A DNA stretch of 64,000 bases from Mucilaginibacter sp. PAMB04168 (GTDB taxonomy: Bacteria; Bacteroidota; Bacteroidia; Sphingobacteriales; Sphingobacteriaceae): positions 2,976,001-3,040,000 of the forward strand of contig NZ_CP155079.2 of the NCBI RefSeq assembly GCF_039634365.2, given 5' to 3'. Under the pieces are notes generated by a model. That model was not told the DNA's origin. It saw nothing but the letters and a program-made list of their open reading frames with translations, and made no database searches. The translations under genes were made by a program, and so were the position numbers. Below are positions 30,972-41,100 of the stretch, piece after piece (the first letter of the stretch is position 1; each line of letters starts with the position of its first letter).

Positions 30972-32147
30972 TTATTTATTAAGCCAGATAAGCGGATGCC
31001 TCACCGGCAGGTTTCTTATTATCTCTTCGTTTGCAGGATCATGTTCCAGTCTCTTCCAGGTGTTTAGCCATTCAGCGTTCTTATAGGCATTGGCGCCAAA
31101 AACTAGTGCTGGCTGCGCTGCTGGCCAGCTGTCCCAGTGCATCACATCCTTGTGATAAGGCCACTTGTTCTTGTCTTTCAAATATGGATATAAAAACTCA
31201 ATGCCTTTTTTGATAGAACGACCATCAACTGTTTGATAAGTAAACAGGTTATCTTTTGGTGTACTTAACAATTCGCAAATGGTGGTCATGGCATCCAGGT
31301 TAAAAATAGAATAACCATAAGGTTTTGTCCGTTTCAATTCCAGCGGAAAGCTACCATCGGCAGCCATTTGGCCTGGCAACAATACATTTTTATAACGATT
31401 GCGGCAAGAATCGAGCAAGTCCTCGTTTTTAGTAAATTTGGCAAAGCATGCTGTTTGCATTACCCAGCAGGTACCATGGTTATTTTTGGCATTCATTTCG
31501 TCTTTGCCGTACTGGTTCGTGGTTAGCCAAACCAGGTACTGCTCAAACCAAGTTTTTATTGTTTTAAGATCCTCTTTGCTTATTACTTTCGAATCCTGTA
31601 TCGCCTCAACACCCTGCACCACTTCCATTAGTTGTATGGTATCAATAATGCCAATGCCCCTGCCCGTGGCTACGCCTTTGACAGCCTGTGCATACTGTAG
31701 GTTGGGGTTCATCAATGTTTGAGGATTAACAAACCATGCTTTTAAATGCAACAAAGCATGCTGCGCATACTTCTTATCGTGTGTGAGCTGATAGGCTGAG
31801 GCTAACGCGCCAACAATACGACTAAAGCGAATCATGGCTAAACGGTGAGCCACAAAGTTTTGTGGGTTAGTCAAGCCGTCTTTTTGAATGTACGGTCCGG
31901 TTGGATTTTCAGGGTTGGGCCACCAGTAATCGCCCTCCGAATAAAAGTCGTGTCTGCCCCCTGCACTGCGCGGACTGCTTTCTGCCGTAACGGTGACCGG
32001 TTGCTGCGTTAGCGCCCATGCCGCTTCATTCAGAATAGATTGACGCAAAGTGGCTGCCACCTGATCCTTTACGGTACCGTCGGCAGCTATGCGCCAGCTC
32101 AGCGTTAGGCATGAGGCTATCATTAATACAGCGACAAAATTTCTCAT
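30972..32147 (-). CDS. Alginate-lyase-fold protein (PL5/PL38-like), candidate uronan lyase
   Basis: A 391-residue protein with an N-terminal hydrophobic leader (MRNFVAVLMIASCLTL). It has an all-helical (alpha/alpha) barrel of the Alginate_lyase superfamily. Typical segments are YSEGDYWWPNPENPTGPYI (about 70-90), AHRLAMIRFSR, and the active-site-like KNNHGTCWVMQ (about 219-229). Enzymes of this fold split mannuronan or glucuronan by beta-elimination. Exact CAZy family placement (PL5, PL38 or another) cannot be decided by eye. It is translated between another protein of the same fold and the GH88 gene with gaps of 9 and 2 nt. Confidence 0.8.
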   Translation of the reverse strand: MRNFVAVLMIASCLTLSWRIAADGTVKDQVAATLRQSILNEAAWALTQQPVTVTAESSPRSAGGRHDFYSEGDYWWPNPENPTGPYIQKDGLTNPQNFVAHRLAMIRFSRIVGALASAYQLTHDKKYAQHALLHLKAWFVNPQTLMNPNLQYAQAVKGVATGRGIGIIDTIQLMEVVQGVEAIQDSKVISKEDLKTIKTWFEQYLVWLTTNQYGKDEMNAKNNHGTCWVMQTACFAKFTKNEDLLDSCRNRYKNVLLPGQMAADGSFPLELKRTKPYGYSIFNLDAMTTICELLSTPKDNLFTYQTVDGRSIKKGIEFLYPYLKDKNKWPYHKDVMHWDSWPAAQPALVFGANAYKNAEWLNTWKRLEHDPANEEIIRNLPVRHPLIWLNK

Positions 32148-32156
32148 ATGCCTTAA

Positions 32157-33245
32157 TTACTTTTTAGCCTGTCTTACCTGGTTAAGCACCAGTTGCCAAT
32201 CATAGTATTCGTTCCCTGCAACCTGTTGTATTGTTTTCACTAATGATGTATCATAATATGCAGCTAATGAGAGTACTACAATGCCGTTACGCTGTTTAAA
32301 CGGCGCTCCTGCTACATACCCTTTTTCACCATTGGCCGCACGGTCTCGGTCAAATTTAACTTTACTGTTAGCAAACTCACCATGCGTCTTCTCCCCTGTT
32401 ACAAACGGCACCAGGAACTGAACCGACTTTTGCACTGATGATTTGGTCGGCGACTCAACGCTGTAGTAATTTTTACCATTCGCTCTACTAATCACTATGA
32501 GGGCTTTAAGAAGCGGTTCGAGCGTATAAATATGGTAATGCAAAGCATCCCGTTCGGCAAAGTCAAAGCTTGAGCCGTCCGGATATAAATTTTGAGCCAG
32601 CTGCTTTTCCAGTTCAGCCGTAATTGTATCCCGATACTTATCGGCATGTATGGCATAGGCTATCTGCGTTATAATTTTGATGCGGTGTGAATTCCAGTTA
32701 TTTTTTGAAGTTGATTTAGTTGGCGTAGCCGATACGCTATGTATTTCGGCGTGGGCAATGCTCTCCAGCCAAGTGTCAATTGCTTGTTTATTTGGTTTGC
32801 TTACTTCGTCGCGTATCAGGTCATAACCGGTAAACATTTCCTCTAGCTTGGTTTCGTCAATTGGGTCGCCGGTGGCTTTGTTTATTTGGGCCCAAGCTGT
32901 CAGGTATTCCTGCGCCTTGTTCAAATAATCTTTGTTACCATAAAGACGATAGATCAAAGCAAGGGCATATATCTTGGGCGCATCAGCAACAGCTTTCAAA
33001 CTGGCCGTTTTGGCCGGATTACCCTGTAGTAATCCTTGAGATGTTACCTTTTCAATGGGGTTTGGTGCTTCATTAAGTGCCTTTTCGGCCACTTGTTTCC
33101 ACTCTGCAAATTCCTTTTGCACGCGGGCATCCTTTTCAACGGCTGTTTTAAGCGTTTTAACTTCGGCAGCGGTTAAACTTACGTATTGTGCTTTAACCCC
33201 CAACGTGAGGGTAAGCAAACTGCAGGTTATTATTATCTTTTTCAA
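32157..33245 (-). CDS. Second alginate-lyase-fold protein, TTG start
   Basis: About 362 residues with signal peptide MKKIIITCSLLTLTLGVKAQ. Helical-barrel features of the Alginate_lyase superfamily include YALALIYRLYGNKDYLNKAQEYLTAW, KNNWNSHRIK (about 184-193) and AERDALHYHIY (about 230-240). The start codon is TTG at 33245: an in-frame stop lies a short way upstream and no ATG is near, while the signal peptide begins right there. It probably cleaves uronic-acid chains, perhaps differing from its neighbour in linkage or endo/exo mode. It lies 26 nt after the GH3 gene. Confidence 0.78.
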   Translation of the reverse strand: MKKIIITCSLLTLTLGVKAQYVSLTAAEVKTLKTAVEKDARVQKEFAEWKQVAEKALNEAPNPIEKVTSQGLLQGNPAKTASLKAVADAPKIYALALIYRLYGNKDYLNKAQEYLTAWAQINKATGDPIDETKLEEMFTGYDLIRDEVSKPNKQAIDTWLESIAHAEIHSVSATPTKSTSKNNWNSHRIKIITQIAYAIHADKYRDTITAELEKQLAQNLYPDGSSFDFAERDALHYHIYTLEPLLKALIVISRANGKNYYSVESPTKSSVQKSVQFLVPFVTGEKTHGEFANSKVKFDRDRAANGEKGYVAGAPFKQRNGIVVLSLAAYYDTSLVKTIQQVAGNEYYDWQLVLNQVRQAKK

Positions 33246-33271
33246 TTTAAAGGTAAATTAATAGTCATTTT

Positions 33272-35512
33272 CTAATTCACTAATTCAAACTTATCTTCAA
33301 GCATGATGTGGTCTGATGAATTACCAAGCATGAGTTTGAAGTCGCCAGGCTCAGTTGTCCAATTCATCTTCTGATCGTAAAAAGACAGTTTTTCTCTATT
33401 GATTACAAACTTAAGCGTTTTGCTTTCGCCAGCTTTCAAAAACACTTTTTCGAAACCCTTCAGTTCCTTAACCGGCCGTGTAACACTGGCAAACATGTCT
33501 TGCAGATATAGTTGCACTACCTCTTCTCCATCATACTTACCGGTATTAGATAATTTGCAAGTCACAGTAACTGAATCGGCGCTACTAAACTTGTTTTTGT
33601 CGAGTTTTAAATCGCTTAAGTTAAATGTGGTGTAACTTAAGCCATAACCAAATGCAAAGCGAGGACTATTCTGCATATCCAAATACCCTGAGCGATAGGT
33701 TGCCGCCACATCAGTTGGTGATGGCCTACCGGTGCTTTTGTAATTGTAATAAACGGGTATCTGGCCTTCTGACCGTGGAAATGACATAGGCAGCTTTCCG
33801 GCTGGATTGTAATCTCCGAATAGTACATCGGCCATGGCATTGCCAGCTTCACTACCCAGCCACCAGGTATGCAAAATGGAATTGGCACGATCGGCTGTCC
33901 AATTAAATATAAGCGGACGGCCCGACATGGTTAGTACCACTACGGGTTTGCCGGTACGTTGTACGGCTTTAATCAATTCTTCCTGCGCGCCCGGTAAGTG
34001 TATATTGGCTTTGCTCTTGGCTTCGCCACTCATATCAAATGCTTCGCCTACGGCCATAATTACAACATCTGCTTTGCGGGCAATAGCTGCTGCTTCTGCA
34101 AAGTTACATTTGGCAGTATCTTTCAGATCGCAACCTTCTGCGTATAACAACTTGGTATTTTTGCCTACCTTATTCTGTAAGCCCTCATACAAGGAAACTA
34201 AGTGGTCGTCATCCCATTTAACAGACCAGAAACCCATCATGTCTTTGTTGGATTTGGCCAATGGCCCAATCACAGCTATCGTCTTTATTTTTTTTGATAA
34301 CGGAAGAAGTTGTTTATCATTTTTTAGGAGTACAATGCTCTTACGTGCAACATCGCGAGCCATTGCCCTGTTAGCGGCGGAGTTTAGTGTTTGGGTTTCG
34401 CGCTGCTCATTACTAAACCGATAAGGATCATCAAACAAACCCAATTCAAATTTTTTACGAAGGATACGTTTAACGGCATCATCAATTAAAGCATTATCTA
34501 CTTTTTTATCTTGCACCAGCTTTGCCAGGCTTGCAATATAAGCGTGACCTTCCATGTCCATATCGCTGCCAGCTTTAATGGCCAGTTCAGATGCCTCTAC
34601 GTTGTCTTTAGCAAAGCCATGCTGCACCATTTCGCGTATGGATCCCCAATCACTTACCACAAACCCCTGGAAATTCCATTTGCCTTTTAAAATATCTCGT
34701 TGCAGATAAGCGTTGCCCGTGGCCGGTATGCCGTTTAAATCATTAAAAGAATTCATGAACGTGGCAGCACCTGCATCAAGCGCAGCTTTAAATGGCGGCA
34801 GGTAGGTTTCCCACAACATGCGCTCGCTCATATCAACCGTATTATAATCGCGGCCACCAATGGCAGCGCCATACGCTGCAAAGTGCTTTACACAAGCCAT
34901 TATAGCGTCTAAATTACCCAGTCCGTTTCCCTGAAAGCCTTTAACCCTTGCTTTGGCTATTAATGAACCCAGGTATGTATCTTCACCAGCTCCTTCCATA
35001 ACGCGCCCCCAGCGTGGATCACGAGAGATATCAACCATAGGTGCAAAAGTCCAGTGCTGGCCAGAGGCGGCTGCTTCAGTAGCCGCCACGCGTGCCGAGG
35101 TTTCAATGGCTTTCAAATCCCAACTGGCAGCTTCGGCCAGTGGCACGGGGAAAGTAACGCGATAACCATGTATGATATCCAGTCCAAATAATAATGGAAT
35201 CTTAAGACGTGACTGCATGGCTATTTCCTGAACCATGCGGGTATCCTTTGCTCCTCTTACATTCAGCATAGAGCCTACTTTGCCATCTTTTATATCTTGG
35301 TATTTGGTGGTGTTTGCCGTTACCGGACCTGTGGCCAGGCGGTCGCCGGTGTATTGATTTAGCTGACCTATCTTTTCATCAAGCGTCATCTTTGCCAACA
35401 ATTCCTCTACCTTTTGATCGATGCCTGTTTTTGAGTTTAACAGCGGTTGTTGGGCCATCAAACCTAAACTTAAGCTTAAAGAGCATAAGGTAAGTAAAAT
35501 TTTATTTTGCAT
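33272..35512 (-). CDS. Glycoside hydrolase family 3 beta-glycosidase (BglX-like)
   Basis: About 746 residues with signal peptide MQNKILLTLCSLSLSLGLMAQ. The order is GH3 N-terminal barrel, GH3 C-terminal alpha/beta sandwich, and a fibronectin-III-like end domain (from about 660). The predicted nucleophile is Asp288 in GFVVSDWGS; KHFAAYG and GGRDYNTVDMSE are also typical. The family removes beta-linked glucose or xylose from oligosaccharide ends. The in-frame start at 35551 is less likely than ATG 35512. A strong hairpin lies just before the gene, which may reduce its expression relative to susCD. Confidence 0.9.
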   Translation of the reverse strand: MQNKILLTLCSLSLSLGLMAQQPLLNSKTGIDQKVEELLAKMTLDEKIGQLNQYTGDRLATGPVTANTTKYQDIKDGKVGSMLNVRGAKDTRMVQEIAMQSRLKIPLLFGLDIIHGYRVTFPVPLAEAASWDLKAIETSARVAATEAAASGQHWTFAPMVDISRDPRWGRVMEGAGEDTYLGSLIAKARVKGFQGNGLGNLDAIMACVKHFAAYGAAIGGRDYNTVDMSERMLWETYLPPFKAALDAGAATFMNSFNDLNGIPATGNAYLQRDILKGKWNFQGFVVSDWGSIREMVQHGFAKDNVEASELAIKAGSDMDMEGHAYIASLAKLVQDKKVDNALIDDAVKRILRKKFELGLFDDPYRFSNEQRETQTLNSAANRAMARDVARKSIVLLKNDKQLLPLSKKIKTIAVIGPLAKSNKDMMGFWSVKWDDDHLVSLYEGLQNKVGKNTKLLYAEGCDLKDTAKCNFAEAAAIARKADVVIMAVGEAFDMSGEAKSKANIHLPGAQEELIKAVQRTGKPVVVLTMSGRPLIFNWTADRANSILHTWWLGSEAGNAMADVLFGDYNPAGKLPMSFPRSEGQIPVYYNYKSTGRPSPTDVAATYRSGYLDMQNSPRFAFGYGLSYTTFNLSDLKLDKNKFSSADSVTVTCKLSNTGKYDGEEVVQLYLQDMFASVTRPVKELKGFEKVFLKAGESKTLKFVINREKLSFYDQKMNWTTEPGDFKLMLGNSSDHIMLEDKFELVN

Positions 35513-35535
35513 GTAGGTAAAAGGGAGTGTATAAC

Positions 35536-35570
35536 GAATGGTTAAAGGCACTTTTGGCCTTTAACCATTC
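35536..35570. repeat. Perfect 14-bp hairpin inside the PUL operon (attenuator or 3' end)
   Basis: Arms gaatggttaaaggc (35536-35549) and gcctttaaccattc (35557-35570) are exact inverted repeats around a 7-nt loop. It lies between the fasciclin-like lipoprotein stop (35611) and the GH3 start (35512), so transcription from susC must pass it to reach the enzyme genes. No strong T-run follows on the minus strand. Confidence 0.6.
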
Positions 35571-35610
35571 AGGGAATTTTCATTTTAAATCGACTGGTAT
35601 GACAACTACA

Positions 35611-36462
35611 TTAATACCTGCTGGGAACAGTTAGCGTGTTAGTAACATGTATTTGCCCGTTAGTTGCAATGATGCCGCCGGTAACAACGGTGGTTCCATC
35701 ATTCATCACCATAGGCGAAAAATCAGCGTTATTTTGTTTGAGATTGAATTTACCCTCTAAATCAAATCCTTTGCCGTTAGTGCCCGTAAAATCAAAAGTG
35801 AGAGTTCTGGTGCCGCTCAAACTTAAATTAGGCGCTGCATTTACAACCAAGTAACCCAATCTTGATTCTTTGCCGGCTGTTGCACCCGCTGGCAATAGTG
35901 TAGGCAACGATTGGTTTACACTGTTTAAATTATTAAAGCCCAAATCGCCGACACCAATCAGGTACAGAAAATAATTTTTTAAAGTTTGGGGCGAATATTC
36001 GTTCCATGATGTTGCCGGGTGCGTTACCGGTGTTACACCATCGGCTGCATATTTCTGCGTCCCGTCGGGGTTCTTTTCCATTATTGGAAAATCAAACCAG
36101 AAGCCAGCTGTAGGAATGTTACTGGTTGTTTTTACCACACCGGCAGTGGTTGTAGTGGGTAAAACCCTAACAGCGTTATTGCCCAGGAAGATAAAGGTAC
36201 GGCCAGCTTTCTCGTACTCGGTAGGATCTATGCCTGCATACTCTAAACCCAGTTGCATGTACTTAAAAACCGTGTCGTTTGCAATTAGGGGTGCTTTGCC
36301 ACGTTCGCGCAAATATTGCAACGCAGTTTTGTTAATTTTAGGATCTACTGTACTGCCTGGCTGGTACTCATAATTCTTTTGCAATTCCAAACCGCCAATT
36401 TTACAAGAGCTTACTATGGATGCGCAAAACAAGCCGGCTAAAAGTATATTTCTTTTTTTCAT
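35611..36462 (-). CDS. Surface lipoprotein with fasciclin-like domain, third gene of the SusCD operon
   Basis: A 283-residue protein with a lipoprotein signal (Cys20 in IVSSCKIGG). The following part (about 45-130, TALQYLRERG to IFLGNNAVRVL) resembles a fasciclin domain. A beta-rich C-terminus (about 150-283) has no recognised motif. It occupies the position where SusE/SusF-type glycan-binding lipoproteins often lie and may help hold substrate at the surface; that role is inferred from position. It is 11 nt after susD. Confidence 0.65.
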   Translation of the reverse strand: MKKRNILLAGLFCASIVSSCKIGGLELQKNYEYQPGSTVDPKINKTALQYLRERGKAPLIANDTVFKYMQLGLEYAGIDPTEYEKAGRTFIFLGNNAVRVLPTTTTAGVVKTTSNIPTAGFWFDFPIMEKNPDGTQKYAADGVTPVTHPATSWNEYSPQTLKNYFLYLIGVGDLGFNNLNSVNQSLPTLLPAGATAGKESRLGYLVVNAAPNLSLSGTRTLTFDFTGTNGKGFDLEGKFNLKQNNADFSPMVMNDGTTVVTGGIIATNGQIHVTNTLTVPSRY

Positions 36463-36473
36463 GACGTTTAATA

Positions 36474-38123
36474 TTATAAACCGTTATAAGGCGGGTTTTG
36501 AACTAATAAATTGTTAGAATAAAGCACTGTATTGCTCAGTGGCCAGTAATAACGGCGCTTGTCTGTACCCCATCCTACTTGTGCATTACCTATGGATATT
36601 TGACGGGCTATTAGAATTGGATCCATCACTTCAATCACACGATCGGTACGTACCAGGTCAAACCATCTTACACCTTCGCCAATAAGTTCATACTGTCTTT
36701 CTTGTAAAATTTCGCTTTCTAACGCCCTCTCATCAGCAAACTGCGTGGTTAATACGGTTGGTACGCCCGCACGTGCTTTGATCAGATTGAGGTACTTAAC
36801 CGCGTTGCTCCTGTCGCCAACTTTATTTAGTGCTTCTGCGTACAGAAGATACATGCCACCTAAGCGGTAAAGCGGGATGTAAACATTAGTTTCGACATTT
36901 GCAGGCAAATTAGCTGTAGAACTACCATAGTTAGTTGAGGTAAAGTTATAACCAGCTGTAGCAGTGGGCGCTATATAAGTACCGGGATAGAACTTCCAGA
37001 AACTGCGGTCACGAATGGGTTGACTGGTTGCAGATAAAATATTGTACGTTTGTTTAACTCTCAAGTCTATTGTAGCCGTGGTATTGCCATATTTTGCAGT
37101 TGCAGCTTTTGGCCAATTGGTCCACAATGGATCGGCCATACGGATAATTGGCTCATTTGATGTACGTGACACACCGCCCATACAAGCACAACCATTATCT
37201 GTATAATCCCAATGGATGTTAAAAATACTTTCAACGCTGCCGGCCGGCGTAGCAAATTGTTTATTCCATGATATACCAGGCTCTAAATCAGCAGCGGCAC
37301 CACCCGCACCTGTGGCAGCTACACCTGCAGTATTGTACACCTTACCAGTTGGCCCTTTGGCAGCAAACAGACGCTTAAACCAAACTATAGCATTGTTATA
37401 ATCTTTATCCCACATGTAAACATCCGCTCCAATTGATGCTATGGCTCCTTCTCCCAGATAAAATACATCTGGATTACCATTTTTTGCGGTAAGATCGTAT
37501 GCTTTTTGGATGTCGGATTTAACCTGTGCCAAAACTTTTGCCTGAGGGTCGCGGGCCTGGGTAGCAGGTTGTGTTGGATCAACGTACGGCTCAGTACGAA
37601 TTACTGCATCACCCCAAACCCGTGCAATCCAAAAGTAGGCCAAAGCACGCATGGCATATGCCTGTGCTGTGTAGCTTGACTCCAATGCAGGACTTAACGC
37701 GCCGTTTGTACCGGGTGCAACGTAGTTTTTTATTTCCGGAAGCCTTTTGATAAGTAGGTTTGCACGGGCTATAACGCTGTACAGAATGGTCCAGTCGGCA
37801 TAAGCGTTTCCTGAAGTTAGACCATTAAAGTCGATCTCATTGGTGCTGGATGTTGCGTAGTTAGGTCTCCGGCCCTCCCAATTATCAGACCTTGCCTCGC
37901 CCCACCAGGTAATGTTGTTCTGGTTTTGCCCATTGGCAGACTGTTTAATCATGGCCGACTGAAATTCGCCGTACATAGCGGCAACGGCTGCGTCGGCATC
38001 CAGTTTACTGCGAAAAAAGTCTTCCTGTTTACCTTCAGACACTGGCTGTTCATCCACAAGCTTGTTACAACTTACGAAAGTTACCAGTACACTTATTATT
38101 GCTATTGAAAATATCTTTTTCAT
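36474..38123 (-). CDS. SusD/RagB outer-membrane glycan-binding lipoprotein
   Basis: A 549-residue lipoprotein with acylated Cys19 in VTFVSCNKL. The SusD helical TPR-like scaffold is seen in YAMRALAYFWIARVWGDA and RLGGMYLLYAEALNK, and the C-terminal signature in LQERQYELIGEGVRWFDLVR. SusD proteins cap their partner SusC channel and bind oligosaccharides. It is 13 nt downstream of susC. Confidence 0.93.
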   Translation of the reverse strand: MKKIFSIAIISVLVTFVSCNKLVDEQPVSEGKQEDFFRSKLDADAAVAAMYGEFQSAMIKQSANGQNQNNITWWGEARSDNWEGRRPNYATSSTNEIDFNGLTSGNAYADWTILYSVIARANLLIKRLPEIKNYVAPGTNGALSPALESSYTAQAYAMRALAYFWIARVWGDAVIRTEPYVDPTQPATQARDPQAKVLAQVKSDIQKAYDLTAKNGNPDVFYLGEGAIASIGADVYMWDKDYNNAIVWFKRLFAAKGPTGKVYNTAGVAATGAGGAAADLEPGISWNKQFATPAGSVESIFNIHWDYTDNGCACMGGVSRTSNEPIIRMADPLWTNWPKAATAKYGNTTATIDLRVKQTYNILSATSQPIRDRSFWKFYPGTYIAPTATAGYNFTSTNYGSSTANLPANVETNVYIPLYRLGGMYLLYAEALNKVGDRSNAVKYLNLIKARAGVPTVLTTQFADERALESEILQERQYELIGEGVRWFDLVRTDRVIEVMDPILIARQISIGNAQVGWGTDKRRYYWPLSNTVLYSNNLLVQNPPYNGL

Positions 38124-38136
38124 AATCTGTTACTTT

Positions 38137-41100
38137 TTAAAATGCCACATTAAGGCCAAATCCAAATTCTCTTCTCTTGGGGTATCTTCCTGTATCGTCT
38201 CCTGGAGTTAAGCCACTTGATGGCGTAAATTCAGGGTCGAAACCGCTATAGTTTGTCCAGGTAAGCAGGTTGATACCATACATATACAGGGAAAGATTTT
38301 TGGTGAAGAACTTATTAGCCAACTTTGAATCGAAACGGTAAGTTAAACGAGCATTTGATAAACGCACAAAGCTTCCGTTTTCTAAAAAGTAGCTGTTGCC
38401 GCCTATACGCTGGCTGCCACGCGTGTCTTTATCAGGGTAATATGGATAGGTTGCAATATCGCCTTGTTTCGTCCAGGCACCATAAATAGCTTCTGGCAAC
38501 GAAGGGCCGCCGGCATTGGCAAAATTGGTTAAGTTTTGTTTAAACTGGTTGTAAACCTGCCCGCCCAAAGTAGCATTGATAATAAAAGATAGGGAGAACT
38601 GCTTGTAGGTAAAGTTATTCACAAAGCCCAGATATATGTCTGGCTGTGCATTTCCAATTACCTGGCGGTCGTTATCATCTATTATACCATCATTATTCAC
38701 GTCTTCCCACTCTGTATCACCACCAAGCAGCACAGCGCCGCCGCTGGTTTTTTTACGTACAACTTGTCCGGAATAAGGTTGACCGTTAAGCTGATAACTG
38801 CTGGCTACTGTTGCGCCGGCATTACCATTCGGGCTGGTGGCTGTAGGCCCGCCGCGTGTAGTGGTTACTGCTGTTATGCCTATTGGCGTTAACCGTTGCC
38901 CATCTGGTGTATAAGCATTTGACGCATCATACTGGTAAATACCAAGGTTTTTCCAGCCATAAAAGCTGCCAATACGTAGTCCGTCGGCTACAAGATAACG
39001 TGCGTTACCACCGCTTACACCGCCAGAACCGGTAGCAACAAAACTTTCACCATTATTTAAACTTACAATTTTACCGCGTTCAAGCGAGGCGTTAGCGTTA
39101 ATGGTCCAGTTAAAGTTCTTTGTTCTGATGGCATTACCACTCAATACAAATTCCAAACCTTTATTTTGAATGGTGCCTACGTTTACACGCTGTACCGTAA
39201 AACCGGTTTCTTTAGGCACCTGGCGGTTGTAAAGCAAATCATTAGTAGTTCTGATGTAAGCATCGATAGTAGCAGTAAGACGCCCTTTCAGAAAATTTAA
39301 GTCTAAACCTAAATCTTTGGTTGTGGTAGTTTCCCATCTTAAACTTGGGTTAGCCAGGTTATAAGTAGGTGCAATACCCGCAACTTTGTTATAAATATCA
39401 CTGCCTATGTCCACTAATGGCACCGCATCAAAAGCCCCTATAGGGTCATTTCCTGCCTTGCCATAGCTAAAACGAATCTTTCCATCATCTAAAAACTTTT
39501 TAGTGAAGCCTAAGAATTTTTCATCAGTAAAACGCCATCCTGCTGATGCTGCCGGAAAACCACCAGAACGGTTTGCAGGGCCAAATCTTGATGATGCATC
39601 ATTACGATACACACCCTGTAAAATATATTTACCTTTGTAGCTATAGTTTACGCGGCCAAAGTAAGAACCGGTTGAAACAGGTACGAAACGCACACGTTGT
39701 GAACGAAGGCCGTTAAGGTTAGCGCCGGGAACGGTCCGGATATTTTCGAACACGATATTAGCCGCTATCAGGTTAGTAGTATCTGTTCTCACACGGTCAC
39801 GAGATACACCCAGTGTTGCTGAGATGCTGTGATCTTTTGCTATAGTTTTATTATAGTTTAAGTATGCCTGTGCCTCGTAATAAAATCTTTGAAAAATATT
39901 GTTTCGCAATGAATTGGTTTGTTGATCCTGAGAATTTACGGAACGGGGCGAAAAGCTTATACCCTCAGAGTTATCCAACTGCGTGTTAAGCGTTGTTGTC
40001 AACTTTAAGTCTTTTGTAAGATCAAAGTTTAAAGAATTAACAAACTGCGTACGATATTCTTCCCTTGTGTTTTCCTCATAAAGCGCATTGGCGATAGGAT
40101 TACGCTTACCATTGATATAGCTGGTTAACTCGCCGTTTGGATAATAAAGCAGGTAGTTTGAAGGCCTGTCAAACGCCGGTCTGATCTGGTTACCAAAATT
40201 TGAGTAATTACCCGTTTGCCTGTAAAAAGAAATATTACCTGAATACTTTACAAACTTAAGGAACTGATAATCCACGTTAACACGAGATTGAATTCGCTTA
40301 CTATAGGTGTTGGTAAGCGTTCCGGCATCGTCCAGATAGTTGAAGCTGGCGGCATAGGTAAGATTTTTCTGACCACCACCTATAGAAAACTTCACGTCGT
40401 GGCGGCGACTGGTGTTACCTAATACTAAACGCTGTAAGTCATTATCAGAGTTTTGGCCAGGGTTCAATGAATCCACTAAGGTACTTCCGTAACCAGGTGT
40501 TAAGCCACCTTGCAATCTACGATAGTAACGTACGTCGGCTGCATTGGCGGTTTGTATAAAGTGAGCCAGTTTACCAATAGTATAAGTGTACTGAAGGTCA
40601 ATTCGGGTTTTACCTTCAACACCACGTTTGGTGGTGATCAGTATTACACCATTGGCTGCCCGTGAACCGTAAATAGCAGCTGAAGCCGCATCTTTAAGCA
40701 CCTCAACGCTTTGTATATCATTAGGATTTAACAACGATGCATTTTGTGTAATTACACCATCAATAACATATAATGGGTTAGTACCCTGCCCTTCCGACGA
40801 AAAAGTAGACGGTCCGCGAACGGTGATTGAACCTTCTGCGCCTGGCTCGCCGTTATCATTAATTACCAAAACGCCGGCTGCCTGCCCTTGCAGGGCATCA
40901 AAAAGGTTTAACGGCTGACGTTCTTGTATTTGCTTGTCGGTTACAGTAGATATTGCACTGGTTATATCGCGCTTTCTTTGTACGCCGCCATAACCTGTCG
41001 ATATTACAACTTCTTGTAATGCCGTGCTTGATTCTTGGAGTTTTACGCTTACGGAAGTTCGGCCGTTAAGCGCTTGTTCTAATGTATTAAAGCCTACATA

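Noticed and set aside
33834..34424. A 196-codon plus-strand frame inside the GH3 gene
   Set aside because: Its reverse strand encodes clear GH3 motifs, so this frame is a shadow.
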